Shown here: piece after piece, positions 31,151 to 40,099 of the stretch
Numbering within the stretch: the stretch's first letter is position 1
How the letters are laid out: each line of letters starts with the position of its first letter
Source: Cellulosimicrobium cellulans
GTDB taxonomy: Bacteria > Actinomycetota > Actinomycetes > Actinomycetales > Cellulomonadaceae
Direction: 5' to 3'
Assembly: GCF_016921195.1 (NCBI RefSeq)
Contig: NZ_JAFGYF010000001.1
Coordinates: forward strand, 1,046,464-1,110,463
Length of the DNA: 64,000 nucleotides
The notes under the pieces: model-generated
The model's input: only the letters and a program-made list of their open reading frames with translations
Database searches by the model: none
What the model was told of the DNA's origin: nothing
Translations under genes and position numbers: made by a program

Positions 31151-32062
31151 TCAGGCGCCGGTCAGGTGCGGGAGGACGTGGCGGGCGTAGCGGTCGGCCA
31201 CGGTCGCGACGACGCGGCGCGGGTCGTCGTCCCAGATCTCCTGGTGGAAGATCTCGGTCTCGACGTCGCCGGCGTACCCGGCCTCGGCGACCCACCGGGT
31301 GATGGTCGCGAAGTCGACGTACCCGTCACCCACGTAGCCGCGCGAGAGCAGGGGGTCGGCGGCGAGCGGCAGGATCCAGTCGCACACCTGGTAGCCCGCG
31401 ATCCGTCCCTCGGCGCCGGCGCGCGCGACGCTCGACCGCAGGTCGGGGTCCCACCACACGTGGTAGGTGTCCACGACCACGCCGACGACCGCCGGGTCGA
31501 ACGGCGCGGCGAGGTCGAGCGCCTGGCCGAGGGTCGAGAGCACCGCGCGGTCCGCCGCGAAGATCGGGTGCAGCGCCTCGAGCACGAGCCGCACGCCGTG
31601 CTCCGCGGCGAACGGGGCGAGTTCCGCGAGCCGGTCGGCCACACGCCGGCGCGCAGCGACGACGTCGCGGTCGGCCTGGCCGGCGTCGGGCCGCGGACCC
31701 TGCCCGGGCGAGGCGTTCGCGGGGAGCCCGCCGACGACGAGCACGAGCTCGCGCGTGCCGACGGTCGCCGCCTCCTCGATGGCGCGCCGGTTGTCGTCGA
31801 GCGCCGCGGCGACGTCGTCCGCGCCTGTCGCGGTGAGGAACCCGCCCCGGCACAGCGACGACACGCGCAGCCCGGCATCCGCGACGACCTTGGCGGCCCG
31901 CTCGGCGCCGATCTCCTGGACGCGGTCGCGCCACAGCCCGACGGCGCCGTACCCCGCCTCGGCGGCGAGCGTCACCGACTCCTCGAGCGTCGCGCGCTTG
32001 ACCGTCGCGGTGTTGAGCGAGCAGCGCGAGAGGTCGGGCTCGGCCGTCGCCCCGTCGGTCAC
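31151..32062 (-). CDS. Sugar phosphate isomerase/epimerase, TIM barrel (AP-endonuclease-2 fold)
   Basis: 303 aa. LSRCSLNTATVKRATLEESVTLAAEAGYGAVGLWRDRV, LVVGGLPA, VRLVLEALHPIF (metal-binding Glu), VVVDTYHVWWDP (His/Asp) and VETEIFHQEIW (Glu) follow the xylose-isomerase-like barrel with its divalent-metal site. GTG 32062 overlaps the previous stop (GTGA). Last gene of a three-gene operon with DUF993 and a Gfo/Idh oxidoreductase, so it probably isomerises or cleaves a keto-sugar intermediate. The exact substrate is not known. Confidence 0.88.
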   Translation of the reverse strand: MTDGATAEPDLSRCSLNTATVKRATLEESVTLAAEAGYGAVGLWRDRVQEIGAERAAKVVADAGLRVSSLCRGGFLTATGADDVAAALDDNRRAIEEAATVGTRELVLVVGGLPANASPGQGPRPDAGQADRDVVAARRRVADRLAELAPFAAEHGVRLVLEALHPIFAADRAVLSTLGQALDLAAPFDPAVVGVVVDTYHVWWDPDLRSSVARAGAEGRIAGYQVCDWILPLAADPLLSRGYVGDGYVDFATITRWVAEAGYAGDVETEIFHQEIWDDDPRRVVATVADRYARHVLPHLTGA

Positions 32063-33345
32063 GACGCTGCCCCGTTCGCCTCGAGGAACGCGCGCGTGCG
32101 GCGCGCGGCGAGGTCGGGGTCGAGCAGGAGCCCGGCCCGGTCGGCCAGGCGGACGAGCGCGACGAGGTGCGCGACCGAACGCCCCGACTGCAGGCCGCCG
32201 ACCATCTGGAAGGCGGGCTGCGTGCCGTTGAGCCAGGACAGGAACGCGATCCCCGTCTTGTAGTAGTACGTCGGCGCGGCGAACACGTGGCGCCCCAGAG
32301 CCTCGGTCGACGCGAGGATCGCGTGCGCGCGGTCGGGGTGGCCGGCGTCGAGCGCCCCCAGCGCGGTGGACGCGGCCGGGTAGATCGCCGCGAAGATGCC
32401 GAGCAACGCGTCCGAGTGCGCGCGGCCGTCGCCGACCACGAGCTCCGGATAGTTGAAGTCGTCGCCCGTGTAGAGGCGCACGGGGCCCCCTGCGGCGGCG
32501 TCGAGCCCCGCGAGGCGGGCCCGCAGGTCCTTCTCGTGGGCGGCGTCGAGCAGCGACACCTTGACGCCGTCGACGCGGCCCTGGTGGGCACGGACCAGGT
32601 CGACGAACACGTCGGTGGCCGCGGCGACGTCGTCGCCCGTGCCCCAGTACCCGGCGAGCGCGGGGTCGAACATCGTGCCGAGCCAGTGCAGGATCACGGG
32701 CGCCTCGGCCTCGGCGAGCACGGCGTCGTAGACGCGCGCGTACTCCTCGGGCGAGCGGGCGACGCGGGCGAGCGCGCGCGACGCCATGACGATCACCTGG
32801 GCGCCCGCGTCCTGGACCACGCTCACCTGCTCGCGGTAGGCGTCGGTGACGGCGGCGAGCGCGGCGGGGTCGCCCGGCTCCCAGCCCGCGACGACCGCGG
32901 GGTCGAGCTGGTCCGTGCCTGCGCCGCACGCGACGCGTCCGCCGACGGTCCGCGCCTCGGTCGCCGAGCGCCGCACGAGCTCCTGGGTCGCGGCCCAGTC
33001 GAGGCCCATGCCGCGCTGCGCGGTGTCCATCGCGTCGGCGACGCCGAGCCCGTGCTCCCAGAGCCGGTGGCGGTAGGCGAGCGTCGTGTCCCAGTCGACG
33101 GCGGCCGGCGCGCCGGGCACGTTCTCCGCGCCCACCTGCGGCACGACGTGCGCGGCCGCGAAGGCGACGCGCGAGCGGAACGGCGCGGCCGGCGTCGTCC
33201 ACGGGCCGGGGACGAGCAGCTCGCGCACCTCCGTCCCGGCGACGCGGCCGTCGTCGGCGAAGCGGGGCAGGCGCACGACCGCGCCGCTGCCGTCCCGGTC
33301 GCGCAGCTCGCGCGCGCCGGGAGCCTCGGTCGTCGGCGCGGTCAC
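32059..33345 (-). CDS. DUF993 / dihydrodipicolinate-synthase-like aldolase family protein
   Basis: 428 aa. The typical DUF993 run is visible: RVAFAAAHVVPQVGAENVPG, LAYRHRLWEHGLGVADAMDTAQRGMGLDW, CGAGTDQL, VILHWLGTMFDPALAGYWG, VDGVKVSLLDAAHE (schiff-base-type Lys region) and RLYTGDDFNYPELV. The family is annotated as related to class-I aldolases of the DapA type; no reaction has been assigned with certainty. GTG start overlaps the stop of the upstream oxidoreductase, and the gene overlaps the isomerase gene too, so all three are co-translated. Confidence 0.87.
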   Translation of the reverse strand: MTAPTTEAPGARELRDRDGSGAVVRLPRFADDGRVAGTEVRELLVPGPWTTPAAPFRSRVAFAAAHVVPQVGAENVPGAPAAVDWDTTLAYRHRLWEHGLGVADAMDTAQRGMGLDWAATQELVRRSATEARTVGGRVACGAGTDQLDPAVVAGWEPGDPAALAAVTDAYREQVSVVQDAGAQVIVMASRALARVARSPEEYARVYDAVLAEAEAPVILHWLGTMFDPALAGYWGTGDDVAAATDVFVDLVRAHQGRVDGVKVSLLDAAHEKDLRARLAGLDAAAGGPVRLYTGDDFNYPELVVGDGRAHSDALLGIFAAIYPAASTALGALDAGHPDRAHAILASTEALGRHVFAAPTYYYKTGIAFLSWLNGTQPAFQMVGGLQSGRSVAHLVALVRLADRAGLLLDPDLAARRTRAFLEANGAAS

Positions 33346-34508
33346 AGCACGATCTCCGGCACGTCGAGGCGGCGGCCCTCGGCCGACGAGCGGAGCCCCA
33401 GCTCGGCGAGCTGGACGCCGCGCGCCGCGGAGAGCAGGTCGTAGCGGTGCGGGCGGCCGGCGGCGACGTCGCGCAGGAACTCCTCCCACTGGGCCTTGAA
33501 GCCGTTGTCGAGGTCGGCGTTCGCGGGGACCTCGAGCCACTGGTCGCGGAACGGCTCGGTGACGGGCAGGTCGGGGTTCCACACGGGCTTGGGGGTGTGG
33601 GCGCGCTGCTGGGCGACGCACCTGCGCAGCCCGGCGACGGCGGAGCCGTGCGTGCCGTCCACCTGGAACTCGACGAGCTCGTCGCGGTAGACGCGCACGG
33701 CCCAGGAGGAGTTGATCTGCGCGACGACGGGGTCGCCGCTCGGCGTCTCGACCTCGAAGATCCCGTACGCGGCGTCGTCGGCGGTCGCGGCGTACTCCGT
33801 GCCCTGCTCGTCCCAACGGGTCGGGATGTGGGTCGTGGTCTGCGCGGTGACGGTCTTGACCGACCCGAGGATGCCCTCGAGCACGTAGTTCCAGTGGCAG
33901 AACATGTCGGTCGTCATCCCGCCGCCGTCCTCGGCGCGGTAGTTCCACGACGGGCGCTGCGCGGCCTGGTGGTCGCCCTCGAACACCCAGTAGCCGAACT
34001 CGCCGCGCAGGGACAGGATGCGACCGAAGAAGCCCTCGTCGACGAGGCGGCGGAGCTTGACGAGGCCGGGCAGGTACAGCTTGTCGTGCACGACGCCGGC
34101 GGTCACGCCGGTCTCCTCGCGCAGCCGGGCGAGGTCGATCGCCTCGGCGAGCGTCTCTGCCGTCGGCTTCTCGGTGTACACGTGCTTGCCGGCCTGCATC
34201 GCCTTGGTGAGCGTCTTGGCGCGCAGCGCGGTCATCGAGGCGTCGAAGACGACGTCGGTCGCGGGGTCGACGATCGTGCCGTCGAGGTCCGTGGTCCAGT
34301 GCTCGACGTCGTGCCGTGCGGCGAGCTCGCGGAGCTTCGTCTCGTTGCGCCCGACGAGCACCGGCTCGACCTGGAGTCGCGTGCCGTCGGGGAGCTCGAC
34401 GCCGCCCTGCTCGCGGATCGGCAGGATCGAGCGGACGAGGTGCTGGCGGTACCCCATGCGGCCGGTCACGCCGTTCATGGCGATCCGCAGGGTTCGGGTG
34501 GTGGTCAT
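33342..34508 (-). CDS. Gfo/Idh/MocA family oxidoreductase, first gene of sugar operon
   Basis: 388 aa. N-terminal Rossmann segment LRIAMNGVTGRMGYRQHLVRSIL (GxxGRMG, a variant of GxGxxG). Then VLVGRNETKLRELAARH, DVVFDASMTALRAKTLTKAMQAGKHVYTEKPTAET (EKP with catalytic Lys) and the substrate-domain GGGMTTDMFCHWNYVLEG. It presumably oxidises a sugar or inositol-like compound with NAD(P). Its promoter region holds a LacI-type operator, and the lacI gene lies directly upstream on the same strand. Confidence 0.88.
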   Translation of the reverse strand: MTTTRTLRIAMNGVTGRMGYRQHLVRSILPIREQGGVELPDGTRLQVEPVLVGRNETKLRELAARHDVEHWTTDLDGTIVDPATDVVFDASMTALRAKTLTKAMQAGKHVYTEKPTAETLAEAIDLARLREETGVTAGVVHDKLYLPGLVKLRRLVDEGFFGRILSLRGEFGYWVFEGDHQAAQRPSWNYRAEDGGGMTTDMFCHWNYVLEGILGSVKTVTAQTTTHIPTRWDEQGTEYAATADDAAYGIFEVETPSGDPVVAQINSSWAVRVYRDELVEFQVDGTHGSAVAGLRRCVAQQRAHTPKPVWNPDLPVTEPFRDQWLEVPANADLDNGFKAQWEEFLRDVAAGRPHRYDLLSAARGVQLAELGLRSSAEGRRLDVPEIVL

Positions 34509-34554
34509 CGATCGGCTCCGTCGTCGGTCGGGCGTCCGGCGCCTGGCCGAACGC

Positions 34555-34591
34555 GGAATGCGCTTTCCGCGAGCGTAGGGGAACCGTTTTC
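34555..34591. promoter_or_regulatory. LacI-type operators upstream of the sugar operon
   Basis: GGAATGCGCTTTCC (34555-34568) differs by one base from the CG-centred palindrome GGAAAGCGCTTTCC typical of LacI repressors. A second weaker site, GGAACCGTTTTC, is at 34580-34591. Both lie between the regulator and the operon it should control. Confidence 0.65.
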
Positions 34592-34609
34592 TCGCGTCAA
34601 CAGGGTGCG

Positions 34610-35656
34610 TCAGAGCCGGGGCGTGGACTCGCGGAGCACGACCTCGCCGCGGATCTCGACCCGCGGGGGCTCGGAGTCGGCGTCGGGCGGCGCGAGCGCC
34701 AGCGCGAGGGCCTGCTCCCCGACCTGCGCGAGCGGGATGCGCACCGTCGTGAGGCCGGGCGTGACGTCGCGCAGGGTCACGATGTCGTCGAAGCCCGCCA
34801 CGGCGACGTCCTCGGGGACGCGCAGCCGCGCCTCGCGTGCCGCGGCCATCGCCCCGACCGCCATGACGTCGTTCACCGCGAAGACGGCGACGGGCGGGGT
34901 GCCCGCGGACCGGCGTGCCGGGCCGACGCGGTCGAGCAGCTCGCGCATCCCGCCGTGGCCGCCGTCGCGCGTGAACGCGCACTCGACGACCGCCTCCGGA
35001 GCGACGGGAGAGCCCAGGGTGGCCAGCGCCTCGGTGAAGCCGCGTGCCCGGTCCAGGGCGGTGCGGTGGCCGGCCGGGCCCGCGAGCACGCCGAACGCGC
35101 GGTAGCCCAGGCCGTGCAGGGCCCGCGCGAGGTCCGCGGCGCCGTCGGCGTTGGCGATCTCCACCGCGGGCAGGTCGCCGAGCGGCTGGCCCACGAGCGA
35201 GACCCCGCCCCCCGACGCGCGGTAGCGCTCGAGCGCGCCGCGCAGCGCGCCGTCGGCGTCCTCCGCGAGCCGCCCGCCGCCCAGCACGACCGCTCGCGCG
35301 CGCTGGCGGTCCATGAGCTCGACGAACGCGCGCTCGCGCTCGGGCGAGTGCCGCGTGCTCGTGAGCGTGACGATGAGCCCGTCGCGGTCGGCCGCGTCGG
35401 CGACACCCGCCGCGAGGGAGGAGAAGTACGGGTCCGCGATGTCGTGCACCACGAGGCCCACGCTCGTCGTGCGGCCGCGCGCCATGGCCTGGGCGCTCGG
35501 GTCCGGCGAGTAGCCGAGCCGGCGGGCGGACGCGAGCACTCGTTCCCGGAGGTCGGGGCGCACCGTGCGGTTCGCGCTCCCGTTGATCGCGCGGGAGGCG
35601 GTCGCGAGGGAGACGCCGGCGTCGCGCGCGACCTCGCTCAGAGTGGGTCCGGGCAC
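34610..35656 (-). CDS. LacI family transcriptional regulator of the sugar operon
   Basis: 348 aa. LacI HTH with hinge: TLSEVARDAGVSLATASRAINGSANRTVRPDLRERVLASARRLGYSPDPSAQAMARGRT. Periplasmic-binding-like core: VGLVVHDIADPYFSSLAAGV, VVLGGGRL, AVFAVNDVMAVGAM and VAVAGFDDI. On the minus strand a TAGCCT -10 box (35668-35663) ends 6 nt before GTG 35656, so it is probably leaderless. It should repress the three downstream genes until a sugar derivative binds. Confidence 0.92.
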   Translation of the reverse strand: MPGPTLSEVARDAGVSLATASRAINGSANRTVRPDLRERVLASARRLGYSPDPSAQAMARGRTTSVGLVVHDIADPYFSSLAAGVADAADRDGLIVTLTSTRHSPERERAFVELMDRQRARAVVLGGGRLAEDADGALRGALERYRASGGGVSLVGQPLGDLPAVEIANADGAADLARALHGLGYRAFGVLAGPAGHRTALDRARGFTEALATLGSPVAPEAVVECAFTRDGGHGGMRELLDRVGPARRSAGTPPVAVFAVNDVMAVGAMAAAREARLRVPEDVAVAGFDDIVTLRDVTPGLTTVRIPLAQVGEQALALALAPPDADSEPPRVEIRGEVVLRESTPRL

Positions 35657-35768
35657 GGACCCAGGCTAGCGGGACCGCTCCCGCAGCCCGGGTGGGCCGC
35701 GCCCGGAGCGGTTACGTTCGACGAGACCGGCACCCACCGCACGGCCGACGAGCCGCAGGAGGAACCCC

Positions 35769-36260
35769 ATGACGTCTCACGGTGCAGCACCCAGGCCCGG
35801 CACGACGGCGCTCCTCGCCCGGGCGCTCGCGCTCGGCGTCGCCGCGGGGTCGCGCAGCAGCCTCGGTGTCGCGGCGCCCGTGCTCGCGGGGTGGGTCGCG
35901 GGCGGGTCGCGGGACGGGTCCGGCGGGCCCGGCCTCCTCGCGCGCGCCGGCGCCGCCGCCGGGGTCGTGGGAGAGATGGTCGGCGACAAGCTGCCGCAGA
36001 CGCCGAGCCGGCTCGCCGGGCCCGGACCCGTGTTCCGGCTGGGGAGCGGCGCGGTCGGCGGGGTCCTCCTCGCCCGGCGCCGCACGGGTCCCGCGGGCCT
36101 CGTCGCCGCCGCGGCGGCCGGTGCCGCGGGCGCGGCCGTCGGGACGTGGGGCGGCGCGGCGTGGCGACGCCTCGCCGTCGGGTCGCGCCCCGACTGGCCC
36201 GGCGCGGTCGCGGAGGACGCCGTCGCGCTCACTCTCGCGGCGTGGGCCGTGCGGCGCTGA
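35769..36260 (+). CDS. DUF4126-like small membrane protein
   Basis: 163 aa. ALALGVAAGSRSSLGVAAPVLAGWVAGG, VVGEMVGDKLPQTPSRLAGPGPVFRLGSGAVGGVLLA and AAAAAGAAGAAVGTWGGAAWRRL match the pattern G-x-RS...GE-x-x-x-DKLP-x-x-PSR...SGA of DUF4126, a predicted integral membrane domain with 3-4 weakly hydrophobic helices. GGAGG lies 7 nt before ATG 35769. Function unknown. It converges on the cupin gene past a hairpin. Confidence 0.78.
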   Translation: MTSHGAAPRPGTTALLARALALGVAAGSRSSLGVAAPVLAGWVAGGSRDGSGGPGLLARAGAAAGVVGEMVGDKLPQTPSRLAGPGPVFRLGSGAVGGVLLARRRTGPAGLVAAAAAGAAGAAVGTWGGAAWRRLAVGSRPDWPGAVAEDAVALTLAAWAVRR

Positions 36261-36293
36261 CGACCCGCAGAACCCGGGGTCGCCGCGCACGGT

Positions 36294-36320
36294 CGAGCCC
36301 GACCCGAGAACCCGGGCTCG
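36294..36320. terminator. Hairpin between convergent genes
   Basis: CGAGCCCG and CGGGCTCG enclose 11 nt, between the DUF4126-like gene and the cupin gene. Nearby AACCCGGGGTCGCCG resembles the larger repeats at 39991 and 53806. Confidence 0.6.
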
Positions 36321-36346
36321 GCGCGACCGAGATCGTGCGCCGTCGC

Positions 36347-36679
36347 TCAGGCGTCCGGGATGCTCGTCACCGTCGTGAGCAGGAACGCGGAGTCCTCGAT
36401 GGCTCCCACGGCGTGCCGCTCGTGCGTGAGGACGCGCAGCTCTCCCGCGCCCAGCTCGACGTCGCCCTCGCCGAGCGCGGTGACGCGCACGCGGCCGCGC
36501 AGCACCTGGATCGACGCGGCGGGCGGCGAGTTGTGCTCACCGAGCTCGACGCCCGCGCGCAGCGCGAGGATCGTCTGACGCAGGGGACCGTCGTGCAGCA
36601 CGACCTCGGCGCTGCGCCCGTTCGGGGCGGTCCGCGCGTTCGTGAGGTGCGCGTCGGTGAGAAGGTCGACGTTCGTCAT
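36347..36679 (-). CDS. Cupin-fold protein
   Basis: 110 aa. A single cupin barrel: LAGVELGEHNSPPAASIQVLRGRVRVTAL (motif 1-like) and GAGELRVLTHERHAVGAIEDSAFLLTTV (motif 2-like). Motif 1 keeps GEHNSP but one expected His is absent, so metal binding may be partial. Proteins of this type are often small binding or stress proteins with no assigned reaction. It stands alone on the minus strand. Confidence 0.8.
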   Translation of the reverse strand: MTNVDLLTDAHLTNARTAPNGRSAEVVLHDGPLRQTILALRAGVELGEHNSPPAASIQVLRGRVRVTALGEGDVELGAGELRVLTHERHAVGAIEDSAFLLTTVTSIPDA

Positions 36680-36810
36680 CGGGGCTCCGACCTGTCGGGA
36701 AGCTCCATCATGCCGCGCAAGCCGTCGTGGTGCCCGTCCCGGCGCGTGGTGAGGACGGCCGCCCGGGCGTGTGGTGGTGATTCGGGGCGGCGTCGGGAAG
36801 AGTGACGGTC

Positions 36811-38880
36811 ATGCAGGTCGTCTCCGGGTTCTTCATCGGCCTCGTCGGCTTCGCCCTCACCGTCGTCATGCTCCTGCTCCTCGCGGCGACTGCGCGGCGC
36901 GTCATGGGGGCGTCGGTCGGTTGGATCCGCTCCGCGGTGGTGGCCTTCGCCATGCTCTCCGTGGCGTCGTGGGTGCTCACGAACGGCCTGCTCGACGCCG
37001 GCTGGTCGCGCGCGGACGGGACGCTCACCGTCGCGCCCGGCGTCGCGCTCGTGGCGGTCGTCCTCGCGTTCGCGTGGGCGTTCGTGCTGGGGCTGTGCGT
37101 GCTGCTCGTGCTCGAGCTGCTGGTCCCCACGGGGTCGGTGCCCGGGCCGTGGCGCGCGCTGCGCGGCCTGCGGCAGGGGCGTCGCGAGACCCGGCGGTAC
37201 GCGCAGATCCTCGCGATCGGCGTCCGGCACGGCCTCGGCGGGGCGCTCACGCGCGGGGCACGGCAGCCCGACGGGTCGCGGCTGTCGCGCACCGACCAGC
37301 GCCGCCAGGCCGCCGCGCTGCGCAACGCCCTGAGCGACGCGGGCGTGACGTTCGTGAAGTTCGGCCAGGTCCTCTCGACGCGGCGCGACCTGCTCCCGGG
37401 CGCGTTCGCCGACGCACTGTCAACCCTCCAGAGCGAGGTCCCGCCCGCGCCCTGGTCGCAGGTCGAGGCGGCCGTCGACGCTGCGCTCGGTCGCCCCGTC
37501 GACGAGGCGTTCGCCGAGTTCTCGCCCGAGCCGCTCGCGTCGGCGTCGGTCGGGCAGGTGCACGCGGCACGGCTGCTCGACGGGCGGGACGTCGTGGTCA
37601 AGGTCCAGCGCCCCGGCGCACGGGCGCAGGTCGAGACGGACCTCGCGATCCTCGGGCGGCTGGCGCGCCGCATCGAGCGCGACACCGCGTGGGGGAGGTC
37701 GCTCGGTGTCGTCGACCTCGCCGACGGCTTCGCGGCGTCGCTGCGCGAGGAGCTCGACTACACGGTCGAGCTGGAGAACACGCTCGCGCTGCGCGCGGCG
37801 CTCGCGCGAGGTGCGGAGGGAGACCGGCCTCTGCACGGCGAGGGCGGGGCCGCCCTGGGCGCGGGGCCGCGCGTCCGCGTCCCGGAGGTCTACCCCGAGC
37901 TCTCCGGCACGACCCTGCTCGTCATGGAACGGCTCGACGGTGTCCCCGTCGGCCGCGCGGGCGACGTCCTCGCGGGCCTGGACGGCGCCGTGCGCGCCGA
38001 CCTCGCGTCCCGGCTCCTCACCGCGACGCTCGAGCAGGTGCTCGTCGCGGGCACGTTCCACGCCGACCTGCACCCGGGCAACGTGCTCGTCACCGACGAC
38101 GGTCGGCTCGGCCTGCTCGACATGGGCTCCGTCGGGCGCCTCGGCGAGCCCGAGCGCCTGGCGCTCGCGGCCGTGCTGCTCGCGGTCGACGCCGACGACG
38201 CCGTCGCCGCGACCGACGCCCTGCTCGAGCTGCTCGACGCCCCGGCCGACCTCGACGTGCGCCGCCTGGAGCGCGCCGTCGGGCAGGTGATCGTGCGGTT
38301 CCGCGGCGCCGGTGCGAGCGGCGCGATGTTCACCGCGCTGTTCCGGCTCGTCACCGACGCCGGGCTCGCCGTGCCGTCGCAGGTCGCCGCCGCGTTCCGC
38401 ACGTTCACGTCGCTCGAAGGGACGCTGCGCCTGATCGACCCCGGGTTCGACCTCGTGGCCGGGGCCCGCGCGACCGCCCAGCCGCTCGTGCGCCGCGTCG
38501 CCACGCCCGAGGGCCTGCGCGAGCGCGCGACGAGCCTCTTCCTCGGCCTGGCACCCGAGCTCGAACGGCTCCCGCGTCGCCTCGCCAAGATCACGAGCGA
38601 CGTCGAGGCCGGGCGGCTCACCGTCAACGTGCGGTCGTTCGCGCACCCCGAGGACCGCGCGTTCCTCACGGGACTCGTGCAGCAGGTCGTGTCCACCGTC
38701 ATCGCTGCCGCGGCCGTCGTGGCGGCGGTCGTGCTGGTCTCCGCGGACTCCGGCCCCGAGCTCGCCGAGGGCCTGCGCCTCTTCGCCGTCCTCGGAGCGG
38801 CGCTCGGGTTCGTCGGCACCGTGCTCGCCGTCCGCGTCCTCGTCTTCGCGTTCCGGGGTACGGCGGTACGTCGGGAGTGA
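36811..38880 (+). CDS. AarF/ABC1/UbiB family atypical kinase, membrane-linked
   Basis: 689 aa. Three N-terminal membrane helices occupy ~110 residues. The ABC1 kinase-like domain follows: GVTFVKFGQVLSTRRDLLP (the KxGQ motif), PLASASVGQVHAARL (Ala-rich loop replacing the Gly-rich loop), VVVKVQRPGA (Lys), FHADLHPGNVLV (catalytic loop) and LLDMGSVGRL (DMG in place of DFG). Two C-terminal helices end it. UbiB/Coq8 relatives support quinone or lipid metabolism through ATPase activity. Here, with menaquinone as the likely quinone, the role is unclear. Start ATG 36811 or GTG 36802. Confidence 0.88.
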   Translation: MQVVSGFFIGLVGFALTVVMLLLLAATARRVMGASVGWIRSAVVAFAMLSVASWVLTNGLLDAGWSRADGTLTVAPGVALVAVVLAFAWAFVLGLCVLLVLELLVPTGSVPGPWRALRGLRQGRRETRRYAQILAIGVRHGLGGALTRGARQPDGSRLSRTDQRRQAAALRNALSDAGVTFVKFGQVLSTRRDLLPGAFADALSTLQSEVPPAPWSQVEAAVDAALGRPVDEAFAEFSPEPLASASVGQVHAARLLDGRDVVVKVQRPGARAQVETDLAILGRLARRIERDTAWGRSLGVVDLADGFAASLREELDYTVELENTLALRAALARGAEGDRPLHGEGGAALGAGPRVRVPEVYPELSGTTLLVMERLDGVPVGRAGDVLAGLDGAVRADLASRLLTATLEQVLVAGTFHADLHPGNVLVTDDGRLGLLDMGSVGRLGEPERLALAAVLLAVDADDAVAATDALLELLDAPADLDVRRLERAVGQVIVRFRGAGASGAMFTALFRLVTDAGLAVPSQVAAAFRTFTSLEGTLRLIDPGFDLVAGARATAQPLVRRVATPEGLRERATSLFLGLAPELERLPRRLAKITSDVEAGRLTVNVRSFAHPEDRAFLTGLVQQVVSTVIAAAAVVAAVVLVSADSGPELAEGLRLFAVLGAALGFVGTVLAVRVLVFAFRGTAVRRE

Positions 38881-38882
38881 CC

Positions 38883-39836
38883 TCAGGAGTCGTGCGCGCC
38901 CGAGGGGTGCGTCGCGTCCGGGGGCCGGACGACCGTGACCGGGCAGTGCGCGTACTCGACCGCGTGCCGGCTCACCGACCCGAGCAGCAGCCGGTCGAAC
39001 CCGCCGACCCCGCGGTTGCCGAGCACGAGCCGCTCCGCGTGCGACGACGCCTCGATGACCCCCTTCGCGGCGTGCACGTGCTTCACGCTGCGCACGAGGC
39101 GCTCGTCGGGCAGGTCGATCCCCGCGGCCTCGAGCGCGGCGTCGAGCTTCTGGGAGGCGAACTTCTCGTAGTCGTCGATCGGCGGCGTCCACCCCCACGA
39201 GTCGGGGAGCGGCGCGAGCGACACGATCTGCCAGCAGAACAGGACCTCGAGCGTCGCTCCGGTGCGCCGCGCGACGTCCGCGCCGTGCCGTAGCGCCTGG
39301 ACCGACGTCGACGATCCGTCGACCCCGACCACGACGGGCCGCGCGTGGTCGTGGCGCATGTCGGGCGTGCCGCGCACCACCGTCACGGGGACGGTCGCGT
39401 GCTGCACGACGGCGGTCGGCACCGACCCGAGGACCATGCGCCCCAGGCGTCCCCGGCCGCAGCGCCCGACGACGAGCAGGTCGGCGTGGTCGTCGTCGCC
39501 CGGGTCGGGCCGCACGTCGTCCTGCACGGGCTGGGAGGTGCCGGGCTGGGCGAGGGCGAGGAGGACCGCCGCGGGGCTGCCGCGCTCGGCGACCGCCGCC
39601 GTCGGCACCGCGCCCGGTGCGAGCCCCGTGCGCGCGTGCGCGGCGTCCAGCCACTCCTGGACCAGCGCCCGCTTCTCCTCGGCTACCAGGTCCGGGCCTC
39701 CGCCCGAGGCCTGACGGGACTCGAACGCGAGCGCGGCCGTCAGCGGCACGCCCCGGTCCGCCGCCTCGCGCAGCGCCCAGTCGAGCGCGCCACCGGACTC
39801 CTCCGAACCGTCCACACCGACGATCACGCCGCGCAT
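38883..39836 (-). CDS. Universal stress protein with two UspA domains
   Basis: 317 aa, two tandem Usp domains. Domain 1 begins RGVIVGVDGSEESGGALDWALREA and carries VGRCGRGRLGRMVLGSVPTAVV. Domain 2 begins PVVVGVDGSSTSVQALRHGADVA and carries LGNRGVGGFDRLLLGSVSRHAV. Both have the G-x2-G-x9-GS ATP-binding loop. Actinobacterial tandem Usp proteins respond to hypoxia and stress; a redox or starvation role is inferred. Confidence 0.92.
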   Translation of the reverse strand: MRGVIVGVDGSEESGGALDWALREAADRGVPLTAALAFESRQASGGGPDLVAEEKRALVQEWLDAAHARTGLAPGAVPTAAVAERGSPAAVLLALAQPGTSQPVQDDVRPDPGDDDHADLLVVGRCGRGRLGRMVLGSVPTAVVQHATVPVTVVRGTPDMRHDHARPVVVGVDGSSTSVQALRHGADVARRTGATLEVLFCWQIVSLAPLPDSWGWTPPIDDYEKFASQKLDAALEAAGIDLPDERLVRSVKHVHAAKGVIEASSHAERLVLGNRGVGGFDRLLLGSVSRHAVEYAHCPVTVVRPPDATHPSGAHDS

Positions 39837-39990
39837 CCTGCCACCTCCGCCCGGTCGGCCGACCGCGTGCGCCGTCGGCGTGCTGTCCCGGCGCCGTCGC
39901 CGGCAACCGGTGCTGACTCGACCCTAGGCCGCGCTGCCACGCTCCGCCCGGGACACCCGTCCCGGATCGACGCCGAGGGTCACCGGAGGT

Positions 39991-40082
39991 CGCCGAACCC
40001 GGGGTTGTCGTCACCCAGGCCGCCGAACCCACCCGTATCCCCGGGTTCGGCGGCCTGGATGACTGCGACCCCGGGTTCGGCG
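39991..40082. repeat. REP-like compound hairpin A
   Basis: Outer arms CGCCGAACCCGGGGT and its exact complement, inner arms CAGGCCGCCGAACCC and its exact complement, loop ACCCGTATCC. It lies just past the stop of the minus-strand gene at 40100 and probably acts as its terminator. A close relative is at 53806-53898. The rest of 39837-40099 shows nothing else. Confidence 0.75.
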
Positions 40083-40099
40083 TCGGGCCGGCCGGGGCG

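Noticed and set aside
36262..36330. Third full copy of the REP-like hairpin
   Set aside because: Only AACCCGGGGTCGCCG and a separate 8-bp stem are shared; too little to call a full copy.
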